DNA from: JAWKWH01 sp041582695
GTDB taxonomy: Bacteria > Pseudomonadota > Alphaproteobacteria > Rhizobiales > Rhizobiaceae
Assembly: GCA_041582695.1 (NCBI GenBank)
Contig: JBFIBB010000235.1
Span: 1-5,129 of the forward strand
Direction: 5' to 3'
Length of the DNA: 5,129 nt
Part shown: in pieces, positions 1 through 5,129 of the stretch
Numbering within the stretch: the first letter of the stretch is position 1
How the letters are laid out: the number at the start of each line of letters is the position of its first letter
Position numbers and translations under genes: made by a program
Notes under the pieces: model-generated
The model's database searches: none
What the model saw: only the letters and a program-made list of their open reading frames with translations
What the model was told of the DNA's origin: nothing

Positions 1-784
1 AGACGAACTGTTCTTGCGGCAGGGCCAGAAACTGGTTCCGACGGATTTCGCAACCTCGCTCGCCACCCCGCTGCGCGAAACGTTGGACAAGCTCGAAATG
101 CTGCTCAACGGTCCGGAAGACTTCGATCCCGCTTCGGCCGACATGGTGTTCCGGCTTTCAGGCAGCGACTTTTTCGCCGACCTGCTGATGCCGCTGCTCG
201 CCGGCAAAACGCCCCGACTGGCTCCCAACGTCAGGATCCAGTTTGTCGGGCCCTCCGATGACGAAGAAACCGGCGCGCTCGAATCAGGCAAGGCAGATGT
301 CGCGCTGATGCCGCAATTCGACGTGCCGGACTGGATCGAATCGGCGCCGGTGCTGAGTTCACGCATGCAGGTCGTGGCGAGAAAGGACCATCCGCCACTG
401 AGGAGGGCCGGCATTTCGCCCGGCGACCGGATTCCCGTCGATCTGTTCTGCGAACTTGGCCATGTCATTTTCACCACCAAGGGCAGTTTTTCCGCCATGG
501 GCGACGCGGCGCTGTCGCGGATCGGCCGGAAACGCCGGGTGATGATGACCATGCCGGTATTCGCCGGCGTATACCGCGCGGTTGCCGCCTCGGACCTCAT
601 CGCCATGTTGCCGCATCAGCTTGTGAACAGGTCCACGGGTGAGCTCGGTCTCGAGGTCTACAAGCCGCCAATCGAGGTGCAGGACGTGCAATTGATCATG
701 GTTTGGCACCGGCGATCCTCGTCGAATCCGGCCCATATCTGGTTTCGCCAGATCATCGCCGAATGCCTCGATGAGTTGAACTGA
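1..784 (+). CDS. LysR-type transcriptional regulator, 5'-truncated by window edge
   Basis: The reading frame is open from base 2 to the TGA at 782-784, giving 260 visible residues. The visible protein begins DELFLRQGQKLVPT, the typical end of a LysR N-terminal winged helix-turn-helix (usual form 'LF.R.gr.l.pT'). About 50 residues holding the HTH itself are therefore missing to the left. A linker helix follows (about visible residues 15-40), then a periplasmic-binding-protein-like effector domain (about 45-258) starting DMVFRLSGSDFF and containing GKADVALMPQF and the MQVVARKDHPPL strand typical of the family. The overall look is of the NodD/aromatic-responsive branch of LysR proteins, but the ligand cannot be read from the sequence. 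A TTG at 14 lies inside the domain and is not the true start. LysR regulators often control a divergent neighbour, which here would lie off the left edge. No link to the downstream operon is shown beyond same-strand adjacency. The family call is firm; the specific role is unknown. Confidence 0.9.
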   Translation, partial: DELFLRQGQKLVPTDFATSLATPLRETLDKLEMLLNGPEDFDPASADMVFRLSGSDFFADLLMPLLAGKTPRLAPNVRIQFVGPSDDEETGALESGKADVALMPQFDVPDWIESAPVLSSRMQVVARKDHPPLRRAGISPGDRIPVDLFCELGHVIFTTKGSFSAMGDAALSRIGRKRRVMMTMPVFAGVYRAVAASDLIAMLPHQLVNRSTGELGLEVYKPPIEVQDVQLIMVWHRRSSSNPAHIWFRQIIAECLDELN

Positions 785-787
785 ACT

Positions 788-814
788 CAATAAATTATTG
801 GAAAACATAATTAT
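788..814. other. AT-rich dyads just after the LysR stop
   Basis: CAATAA (788-793) and TTATTG (795-800) form a perfect 13-bp palindrome, and ATAATTAT (807-814) is a second small palindrome. AATTAT (793-798) can also pair with ATAATT (807-812) around an 8-base loop. The stems are almost all A-T and no T run follows, so this is a poor intrinsic terminator. It could be a protein site or only AT-rich spacer. The 785-862 stretch shows nothing else I can name. Confidence 0.2.
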
Positions 815-857
815 TTCGACGAGCTAACGGATGCCCGGCGATTTCCGTTCCTCGCAC

Positions 858-888
858 TTGCTTTTAGTTTAATGTCAAACTATATAGT
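858..888 (+). promoter_or_regulatory. Candidate sigma-70-like promoter of the nitroreductase-marR operon
   Basis: TTGCTT (858-863) could serve as a -35 element, with either TATATA (881-886, 17-bp spacing) or TATAGT (883-888, 19-bp spacing, five of six matches to TATAAT) as the -10. Transcription would then start near 890-895, about 35 bases before the ATG at 929. The -35 match is weak. The -10 candidates lie at the centre of the 42-bp palindrome, so a protein bound there would block RNA polymerase. The boxes are read by eye, and the exact start is an inference. Confidence 0.35.
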
Positions 889-904
889 TCGATATTAAAC
901 TAAA
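863..904. promoter_or_regulatory. 42-bp near-perfect palindrome, probable twin MarR-type operator
   Basis: Bases 863-904 pair about a centre between 883 and 884, with 19 of 21 positions complementary. Mismatches fall at 874/893 and 877/890. The outer arms TTTAGTTTAAT (863-873) and ATTAAACTAAA (894-904) are perfect, and the core AACTATATAGTT (878-889) is a perfect 12-bp palindrome. Within it lie two 16-bp sites that are each partly palindromic: AGTTTAATGTCAAACT (866-881) and AGTTCGATATTAAACT (886-901). The second, read on the other strand, matches the first at 14 of 16 bases. Their 20-bp offset is about two helical turns, so two dimers could sit on one DNA face. Such 16-bp dyads suit MarR-family dimers, and a marR gene lies in the operon immediately downstream. 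Binding by that protein is an inference. Confidence 0.75.
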
Positions 905-914
905 TGACCGATGT

Positions 915-919
915 GAGGA
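915..919 (+). promoter_or_regulatory. Ribosome binding site of the nitroreductase-like gene
   Basis: GAGGA lies nine bases before the ATG at 929 and fixes that start. An ATG at 904, in another frame and lying at the edge of the operator, has no comparable site. Confidence 0.7.
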
Positions 920-928
920 ACTACACCA

Positions 929-2089
929 ATGACCACAAGACGCAAATTTCTGACGATCCTCGGAGGCGGCACCATCGCCGCGGCGGGCGGCGCCGCAACA
1001 TGGGCGATGACCCGCGATCCGGCGCAGGCCAGAAGACCCTGGACGACGGCAAGCGCCCTGGATCCCGCCGGTACAGGGGATATCCGCCGCTACGCGCTTG
1101 CGCACGCGATCCTCGCCCCGAATCCGCACAACCGCCAGCCGTGGATCGCCGATCTGTCCACGCCCGGCGAGGTTGCACTCTATTGCCAGTCCGACCGCCG
1201 CCTGCCCCATACCGATCCGTTCGACCGGCAGATCACCATCGGGCTCGGCTGTTTTTCCGAACTGCTGGTCATGGCCGCTGCGGAAGCCGGATATCGCGCG
1301 GAAGCCGAATTCTTTCCTGAAGGAGAACCACATCCGCGGCTTGACGGCCGCCCGGTCGCCCGCTTCCGCTTTGCGCAGGATGGCGGCGCAACCCCCGATT
1401 CCCTGTTTGCGTATGTATTCGAGCGCCACACTAACCGCGAACCATTCGACACCGGGCGACCGGTCGATCCGGCTGTTCTGGCCGAGATTGCCGCCGCCGC
1501 CCGGACTTCGCGCGGCGGCTTCACGGCCGAGCCGGACAGGCTGGGCCATCTGCGCGAGCTTGCTTGGCAGGCGATGGAGACGGAACTGCGTACCTACCGC
1601 ACCGCCAAGGAAAGCATCGACCTGCTGCGGATCGGCAAGGCCGAAATCGAGGCCAATCCGGACGGCATCAGCCTTGCCGGCCCGCTGATGGAGGGACTGG
1701 ACAAACTCGGTCTTCTGGCGCGGGACGACATGCTGGACACTTCGTCGACGGTTTTCCGGCAACAGCTCGCGGCAATGAAACCGCCTTTCGAAACCGCGAT
1801 GGCGTTCATGTGGCTGACCACGGACGGCAATTCCCGCGCCAGCCAGATCGCGGCCGGCCGGGACCATCTGCGCGTCCATCTCGCCGTCACAGCCAAGGGG
1901 CTGGCGCTGCAGCCATTCAGTCAGGCGTTGCAGGAATTTGAAGAAATGGAGCCGCATTTCGCCACAATGCGCGACAGCCTGGGGATTGCGTCAGGCGACA
2001 CGCTGCAAATGCTCGTCCGGCTCGGCTATGGTCCGAAGACCAAGCCGGCGCCACGCTGGCCGCTGGAGTCCCGGATCAGGAGCGCATGA
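929..2089 (+). CDS. Tat-signal nitroreductase-family (Acg-like) flavoprotein
   Basis: This 386-residue protein starts with a twin-arginine signal: TTRRKFL at residues 2-8, a weakly hydrophobic Gly/Ala-rich segment (10-27), and a possible AQA cleavage site ending at residue 34. It is therefore probably exported folded, with its cofactor, to the periplasm. The body resembles the nitroreductase superfamily, especially the Acg-type FMN-binding proteins known from mycobacteria. Supporting motifs are APNPHNRQPW (63-72, like the phosphate-binding 'HN.QPW' of this group), ERHTNREPF (165-173, the 'R.TNR.PF' signature), GRDHLRVHLAVTAKGLALQPF (310-330), and a C-terminal MLVRLGYGP...PRWPLE (361-380). Family members bind FMN and some reduce nitro compounds or quinones, while Acg itself may instead hold flavin. 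The substrate here is unknown. The gene follows a palindromic operator and overlaps the marR gene by ATGA, so it is probably repressed by that protein. The family call is good; catalytic activity is unproven. Confidence 0.85.
   Translation: MTTRRKFLTILGGGTIAAAGGAATWAMTRDPAQARRPWTTASALDPAGTGDIRRYALAHAILAPNPHNRQPWIADLSTPGEVALYCQSDRRLPHTDPFDRQITIGLGCFSELLVMAAAEAGYRAEAEFFPEGEPHPRLDGRPVARFRFAQDGGATPDSLFAYVFERHTNREPFDTGRPVDPAVLAEIAAAARTSRGGFTAEPDRLGHLRELAWQAMETELRTYRTAKESIDLLRIGKAEIEANPDGISLAGPLMEGLDKLGLLARDDMLDTSSTVFRQQLAAMKPPFETAMAFMWLTTDGNSRASQIAAGRDHLRVHLAVTAKGLALQPFSQALQEFEEMEPHFATMRDSLGIASGDTLQMLVRLGYGPKTKPAPRWPLESRIRSA
2078..2082 (+). promoter_or_regulatory. Ribosome binding site of marR inside the upstream gene
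   Basis: AGGAG sits in the last codons of the nitroreductase gene, only three bases before the marR ATG at 2086. The spacing is short. Together with the ATGA overlap it suggests that translation of marR depends on ribosomes finishing the upstream gene. Confidence 0.5.
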
Positions 2090-2565
2090 CCAGCAAGAAC
2101 AACAACCCGGATGCGATCTTCGGCTTCTTCAACGAGATCGGCATTATCGCGCAGCTTTCCGGCAACGCGTTCGAAAAGACGATGCCGGATGGCATGACGC
2201 TGCCGCAGTTTTCGGTACTCAACCATCTCATGCGCGTGGGTGACGGCCATTCTCCGCTCAGGATCGCCCGCGCCATGCAGGTTACCAAGGGCGCCATGAC
2301 CAACACGCTGCAGCACCTGGAAAAGAAGAGTTTGATCACCGTGAAGCCCGATGAAACTGATGGCCGCGCAAAAAGGGTCTTCATTACCGAACAGGGCCGG
2401 CAGGTTCGCGATGAATGCATCGCCTCCCTCGCCCCGTATTTGGGCCGGCTCGCCACTGACATATCCCCTTCCGAACTCGCCGACGCCCTGCCCCTCCTCG
2501 AGCGTGTGAGAAAATGGCTCGATACGGCGCGCGAGCAGCCGTCACGGACTTCCCGGTCCGGTTGA
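2086..2565 (+). CDS. MarR-family transcriptional regulator
   Basis: This is a 159-residue protein of normal MarR length. An N-terminal dimerisation helix (about 8-33) leads to the winged helix-turn-helix (about 38-110). LPQFSVLNHLMR (39-50) begins the domain, SPLRIARAMQVTKGAMTNTLQHLEKKSLI (56-84) covers the HTH with recognition helix around VTKGAMTNTLQHLEKK, and KPDETDGRAKRVFITEQGRQ (87-106) is the wing with the conserved D-x-R-x-K pattern and 'lT..G'. C-terminal helices (108-149) complete the dimer interface. The only cysteine is C111, and there is no OhrR-like N-terminal redox cysteine, so a small-molecule ligand is likelier than thiol oxidation. The start codon overlaps the stop of the nitroreductase gene (ATGA, 2086-2089), so the two form one operon. 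The palindrome at 863-904 is the likely operator for autorepression. The ligand cannot be told from the sequence. Confidence 0.92.
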   Translation: MTSKNNNPDAIFGFFNEIGIIAQLSGNAFEKTMPDGMTLPQFSVLNHLMRVGDGHSPLRIARAMQVTKGAMTNTLQHLEKKSLITVKPDETDGRAKRVFITEQGRQVRDECIASLAPYLGRLATDISPSELADALPLLERVRKWLDTAREQPSRTSRSG

Positions 2566-2574
2566 GCAATGCGC

Positions 2575-2602
2575 TTGCAAATCTGCTTCACGCAGCATGC
2601 AA
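2575..2602 (+). terminator. Weak hairpin after marR
   Basis: TTGCA (2575-2579) pairs with TGCAA (2598-2602), and inside these CTGC (2583-2586) pairs with GCAG (2592-2595) around a five-base loop, with a 3x2 internal loop between. It begins ten bases after the marR stop, where a terminator would be expected, but no T run follows. It is at best a weak or factor-assisted terminator, or an mRNA 3'-end stabiliser. Confidence 0.25.
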
Positions 2603-2612
2603 CGGAATTCAC

Positions 2613-2641
2613 ATGACAGGTCAATCATACTGACCTAAAAT
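2613..2641 (+). promoter_or_regulatory. Promoter of azlCD
   Basis: ATGACA (2613-2618) and TAAAAT (2636-2641) each match the sigma-70 consensus at five of six bases and are exactly 17 bp apart. Transcription would begin near 2648. That lies downstream of the ATG at 2640, which therefore could not be the azlC start from this promoter, and it leaves a leader of about 43 bases before the ATG at 2691. The assignment is by eye, but the fit is the best in the window. Confidence 0.6.
2618..2636. promoter_or_regulatory. Inverted repeat AGGTCA-N7-TGACCT in the azlCD promoter spacer
   Basis: AGGTCA (2618-2623) and TGACCT (2631-2636) are perfect complements separated by seven bases, filling the gap between the -35 and -10 boxes and touching both. 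A dimeric regulator bound here would exclude RNA polymerase or remodel the promoter. As RNA it would be only a 6-bp stem lying upstream of the predicted transcription start, so a DNA site is the better reading. The regulator is unknown. Lrp/AsnC proteins often control azl genes, but this dyad is not diagnostic of them. Confidence 0.5.
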
Positions 2642-2690
2642 GCCGTTTTCGCCATTGCGGCATCAATGCCGTTTCTCCGGAACTGCTTCC

Positions 2691-3407
2691 ATGAACGAAA
2701 GAACAGCGGCGAGGCTGACCGACTTTCTCGAAGGCGCAAGGGTCGCCGTGCCGATCATGGTTGCCGTATCGCCCTTCGGCGTGCTGTTCGGCGCGCTCGC
2801 GGTGGCAAACGGGCTCAGTGTCGGCGAAGCCGCGTTGTTGAGCGCCACGGTTTTTGCGGGTGCGAGCCAAATGGTCGGCATTGAACTGTTCGGACAGAAC
2901 GTGGCGCCCTGGCTGATCGTGTTCTCGATCTTCGCGGTCAATTTTCGACATGTGCTCTATTCGGCCGCATGCGGCCGCAAGATCGCCCAGTGGGGACCGG
3001 CGCGAATGTCTTTCGGAATGTTCTTTCTCACCGACCCGCAATATGCCGAGACCGAACGCCGGTACGAGGCGGGATATCCCGTCACGCTCTCCTGGTATCT
3101 TGGCTTGGCGCTGCCTCTTTATGCCAGTTTTCTGCTGCTGAGCGTAGTAGGCGCGATGTTTGGCCGCCTGATCACCGATCCGCATGCCATGGGCATCGAT
3201 TTCCTGCTGCCGATCTATTTCCTGTCGCTCGTCATGGCGTTTCGCAAGAGACCGCTCTGGCTGCCGGTCGTCGCGGCAAGCGCTACAGCATCGATCATCG
3301 CCTGGAACATTATCGGTTCGCCCTGGCATGTCTCGTTCGGCGCGCTGGCCGGCATCCTCGTCGCCGCCATAGCGCCGGTACGAAACGGAGGGAACGGCGA
3401 TGGATGA
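2691..3407 (+). CDS. azlC: AzlC-family branched-chain amino acid exporter, large subunit
   Basis: This 238-residue integral membrane protein is the large subunit of the AzlCD exporter, which in Bacillus subtilis gives resistance to 4-azaleucine and in related systems exports branched-chain amino acids. Family marks are FLEGARVAVPIMVAVSPFGVLFG (12-34), the conserved FAGASQ (55-60), NFRHVLYSAA (84-93) and FFLTDPQYA (111-119). Hydrophobic segments lie near residues 17-40, 45-67, 72-93, 134-158, 168-184 and 188-229, the last long enough for two spans. I chose the ATG at 2691, not the in-frame ATG at 2640. The 17 extra residues of the longer form are not membrane-like, a weak GGAA lies eight bases before 2691, and the promoter -10 box overlaps 2640. 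The gene overlaps azlD by eight bases. The substrate is inferred from the family and could include other amino acids. Confidence 0.88.
   Translation: MNERTAARLTDFLEGARVAVPIMVAVSPFGVLFGALAVANGLSVGEAALLSATVFAGASQMVGIELFGQNVAPWLIVFSIFAVNFRHVLYSAACGRKIAQWGPARMSFGMFFLTDPQYAETERRYEAGYPVTLSWYLGLALPLYASFLLLSVVGAMFGRLITDPHAMGIDFLLPIYFLSLVMAFRKRPLWLPVVAASATASIIAWNIIGSPWHVSFGALAGILVAAIAPVRNGGNGDG
3387..3391 (+). promoter_or_regulatory. Strong ribosome binding site of azlD
   Basis: GGAGG lies eight bases before the azlD ATG at 3400, inside the end of azlC. It is the strongest Shine-Dalgarno sequence seen in the window, so the small subunit need not rely only on coupling. Confidence 0.7.
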
Positions 3408-3705
3408 GGTAATCGTCTGGACGATCCTTGCCGGGGCGGTTCTCACCTATTTGACCCGTATCGGCGGATATCTCGTTCTGTCGCGGTTCAAACGCATCCA
3501 TCCGCGTGTCGAGGCCGGACTTGACGCGGTGCCGGCGGCGGTCCTCACGACAATCGTCGCACCCTCGGCGTTCAACGCCGGGCCGGCTGAACTTGCCGCG
3601 CTGGCCGCGGCGGGCTTGTTGGCCTGGCGCGGCGTCGGAATGCTCGGCGTGTTTGTCGCCGGAGGCGCGATGCTGCTGGCGCTGAGACATCTGACGGGAT
3701 TCTAG
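3400..3705 (+). CDS. azlD: AzlD-family branched-chain amino acid exporter, small subunit
   Basis: This 101-residue hydrophobic protein is of normal AzlD length. It carries the family pattern AVLTYLTRIGGYLVLSRF (13-30), in which TYLTR corresponds to the usual 'TYlpR', and AVPAAVLTTIVAPSAF (43-58), matching the usual 'vPaAvlaal..P'. About four membrane spans are visible, near residues 4-20, 42-58, 63-77 and 79-97, with a basic cytoplasmic-type loop KRIHPR between the first two. AzlD pairs with AzlC to form the exporter in the inner membrane. The ATG lies eight bases inside the end of azlC, so the pair is made from one transcript. Its stop lies 20 bases from the convergent aminopeptidase stop. 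Confidence 0.88.
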   Translation: MDEVIVWTILAGAVLTYLTRIGGYLVLSRFKRIHPRVEAGLDAVPAAVLTTIVAPSAFNAGPAELAALAAAGLLAWRGVGMLGVFVAGGAMLLALRHLTGF

Positions 3706-3713
3706 AAACCACT

Positions 3714-3742
3714 CTTGCAAGCCGTTCAAACCGGCGCGCAAG
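3714..3742 (-). terminator. Hairpin at the convergent azlD / aminopeptidase junction
   Basis: CTTGC (3714-3718) pairs with GCAAG (3738-3742), and GCCG (3721-3724) pairs with CGGC (3732-3735) around a seven-base loop, with a 2x2 internal loop. It covers the 3' end of the minus-strand gene and most of the 20-base gap. On the minus strand the next bases read AGTGGTTTCT, only a short T-rich tract; on the plus strand no T run follows. It is a possible weak terminator or shared 3'-end structure. Confidence 0.3.
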
Positions 3743-5129
3743 CCTCGCCCAGCCACCTTGCCGCTTCGCCTTCCAGCAGCGGGCCGATTTCGGCGAGCAC
3801 CCGGGCATGATAGGCGTTCAGCCAGTCCCGCTCCTCGCTGGAAAGCATGCCGGCTTCGATCAACCGGCGATCGAACGGCGCGAGCGTCAACGTCTCGAAT
3901 CCGTGCATCTCGATTTCCCCGCCTTCGACGGGTGACGGCGGCTGGACCAGTATCAGGTTCTCCAGCCTGATGCCGAATTCGCCGGTGCGATAGTAACCAG
4001 GTTCGTTGGAGAGAATCATGCCGGCAAGCAGCGGCTCAGTTCCCGTCCTGGCGATCCGTTGCGGCCCCTCATGAACAGACAGGAACGAACCGACGCCGTG
4101 GCCGGTGCCATGAGCGTAGTCGATGCCAGCCTGCCAGTGCGCCTGGCGTGCCACCGGATCGACATCCATGCCACGGGTGCCGGGCGGAAACCGAATGCGC
4201 GACACCGCGATCAGCCCTTTGAGCACGATCGTGTAAAAACGCCGCATCGCCGCGGTCGGTTCGCCGATGGGCACCGTGCGCGTGATGTCGGTCGTGCCGT
4301 CCGAATATTGCGCACCGGAATCCACCAGATAGAGACTGGACGGTTCGAGCTTCCGGTTGGTCGCAGTGGAGACCCGGTAGTGCATGATCGCGCCATTTGG
4401 TCCGGAACCCGAAATGGTATCGAACGAGATGTCGCGAAGCGGCATCTGATGCTCCTCGCCCGTCATGCGCCGGTATTCTTCCAGTACCTTTGCCGCCGAT
4501 ATCTCGTCTGTCGAACCCGGAAGCTGGCTGTCGAGCCAGCACAGGAACCGGGCCATTGCGGCGCCGTCACGCCGGTGCGCATCGCGGCTGCCCGCTATCT
4601 CCGCCTTGTTCTTGGTTGCGCGCGGCAAGGCTGCGGGATCGCGCAGCGACACCGTCTTGCCTCCCGCTCCGGTGATGATCAGCCGCAGCTTTTCCGCCGC
4701 AAGGCCCTCATCAAGTCCGATGACGCCATCAGACCCGGCCAGCGCCGAAAGTTCTCCGGCGAGCGCGGACGGCGGTTTCAGCGTGCAAAGCTGCGTCAGA
4801 TAGGCTTCCACCTTCATCGGCAGCTTGCGCTTGTCGATGAACAGGGTGTGATTTCCATCCGCGGCTATGATCACGAACGCGAGCGCAAGCGGCGTGTGCG
4901 GCACGTCGCTGCCGCGAATGTTGAACGCCCACGCGACCGACGACGGATCGGTGAGCACCGTATGAGTCGCCCCGGCATTGGCGACGGCTTCCGCCAAGTT
5001 CGCGAGTTTCTCCTTCGCAAGCTTGCCGGCAATGCGTTGTTCCTGGATCTCGACGCCGCCGAGCGGCGCGGCCGGTTGATCGTCCCGGATTTCGTCAACC
5101 GCATTGCGCTCGAGCGCGACAAGTTCACC
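3726..5129 (-). CDS. Xaa-Pro aminopeptidase (aminopeptidase P, M24B), N-terminus beyond right edge
   Basis: 467 codons are visible and the frame is open to the right edge, so the start lies outside. This is a long-form aminopeptidase P, a cytoplasmic dinuclear-metal enzyme that removes the N-terminal residue from peptides with proline in position 2. The visible part holds the end of the first creatinase-like domain, a second such domain (roughly visible residues 50-185, with DPSSVAWAFNIRGSDVPHTPL), the pita-bread catalytic domain (about 185-405) and the C-terminal M24-type extension (about 408-467). All five metal ligands are present: Asp in VDSGAQ (4320-4322), Asp in TTDITR (4287-4289), His in GTGHGVG (4098-4100), Glu in SNEPGYY (4002-4004) and Glu in IRLEN (3960-3962). 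The VHEG histidine (4071-4073) is also there, so the enzyme should be active. A TTG at 4995-4997 can be read as a start, but conserved-looking protein continues upstream of it (VEIQEQRIAGKLAKEKLANL), so it is internal. Confidence 0.93.
   Translation of the reverse strand, partial: GELVALERNAVDEIRDDQPAAPLGGVEIQEQRIAGKLAKEKLANLAEAVANAGATHTVLTDPSSVAWAFNIRGSDVPHTPLALAFVIIAADGNHTLFIDKRKLPMKVEAYLTQLCTLKPPSALAGELSALAGSDGVIGLDEGLAAEKLRLIITGAGGKTVSLRDPAALPRATKNKAEIAGSRDAHRRDGAAMARFLCWLDSQLPGSTDEISAAKVLEEYRRMTGEEHQMPLRDISFDTISGSGPNGAIMHYRVSTATNRKLEPSSLYLVDSGAQYSDGTTDITRTVPIGEPTAAMRRFYTIVLKGLIAVSRIRFPPGTRGMDVDPVARQAHWQAGIDYAHGTGHGVGSFLSVHEGPQRIARTGTEPLLAGMILSNEPGYYRTGEFGIRLENLILVQPPSPVEGGEIEMHGFETLTLAPFDRRLIEAGMLSSEERDWLNAYHARVLAEIGPLLEGEAARWLGEACAPV

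Noticed and set aside
14..16. TTG start for the LysR gene
   Set aside because: It lies in the conserved end of the DNA-binding domain (DELFLRQG). A LysR protein starting here would lack its helix-turn-helix, so the real start is left of the window.
904..1320. Plus-strand frame starting at the ATG at 904, just before the nitroreductase gene
   Set aside because: It has no ribosome site, its ATG lies in the edge of the operator, and it runs out of frame through a real gene with an Arg-rich product.
875..1957. Open minus-strand frame of 360 codons opposite the nitroreductase gene
   Set aside because: It is an antisense shadow of a convincing family member. Its product is Arg/Gly/Gln-rich without family motifs, as expected from GC-rich codon bias, and it ends within the operator region without its own signals.
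2575..2602. Riboswitch or attenuator between marR and azlC
   Set aside because: Only a short interrupted hairpin is present, with no T run and no conserved aptamer pattern. The azlCD promoter lies downstream of it.
2076..2624. Open minus-strand frame of 182 codons opposite marR
   Set aside because: The plus strand holds a full MarR protein with all the expected motifs. The opposing frame has a low-complexity Ser/Arg/Cys composition and no recognisable domain.
2640..2690. Longer azlC start at the ATG at 2640
   Set aside because: The ATG overlaps the predicted -10 box, the added residues do not look like AzlC, and the start at 2691 gives the usual N-terminus.
2625..3446. Open minus-strand frame of 273 codons opposite azlC
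   Set aside because: Its product is highly charged and rich in Arg, Gln and His, the usual reverse shadow of a membrane protein gene. The plus-strand azlC is clear.
4995..4997. TTG start for the aminopeptidase gene
   Set aside because: The same frame continues upstream to the window edge with plausible protein sequence, and long-form aminopeptidase P needs a further N-terminal domain.

Overview
The window looks like chromosomal DNA from a GC-rich proteobacterium, most likely an alphaproteobacterium of the Rhizobiales (Hyphomicrobiales) type. This rests on codon use with strong G/C at third positions, tight gene packing, and the mix of genes (NodD-like LysR regulator, AzlCD exporter, long-form aminopeptidase P). 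The genus is a guess and cannot be fixed from the sequence. I see no mobile element, tRNA, rRNA or CRISPR array. No gene-free stretch exceeds 150 bases.

Layout: (1) 1-784, plus strand: a LysR-type regulator cut by the left edge, with its DNA-binding helices outside the window. (2) 785-928: an AT-rich intergenic region that ends in a striking 42-bp near-palindrome (863-904) lying over the likely promoter of the next gene. (3) 929-2565, plus strand: a two-gene operon of a Tat-signal-bearing nitroreductase-like (Acg-type) flavoprotein and a MarR-family repressor, coupled by an ATGA overlap. (4) 2566-2690: an intergenic region with a good sigma-70-like promoter whose spacer holds a 6-7-6 inverted repeat. 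(5) 2691-3705, plus strand: azlC-azlD, overlapping by 8 bases and encoding a two-part branched-chain amino acid exporter. (6) 3726-5129, minus strand: the C-terminal part of a long-form Xaa-Pro aminopeptidase (M24B), convergent with azlD and running off the right edge.

How the parts may work together: the MarR protein is the obvious candidate to bind the palindrome and shut off its own operon, with an unknown ligand (xenobiotic, quinone or oxidant) relieving repression so that an exported flavin enzyme is made. AzlCD and the aminopeptidase could both relate to amino acid and peptide turnover, but their convergent arrangement argues against co-regulation. Most of the window is recognisable families. 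The least ordinary part is the exported nitroreductase-MarR operon with its twin operator. I found no evidence for an entirely new kind of system.
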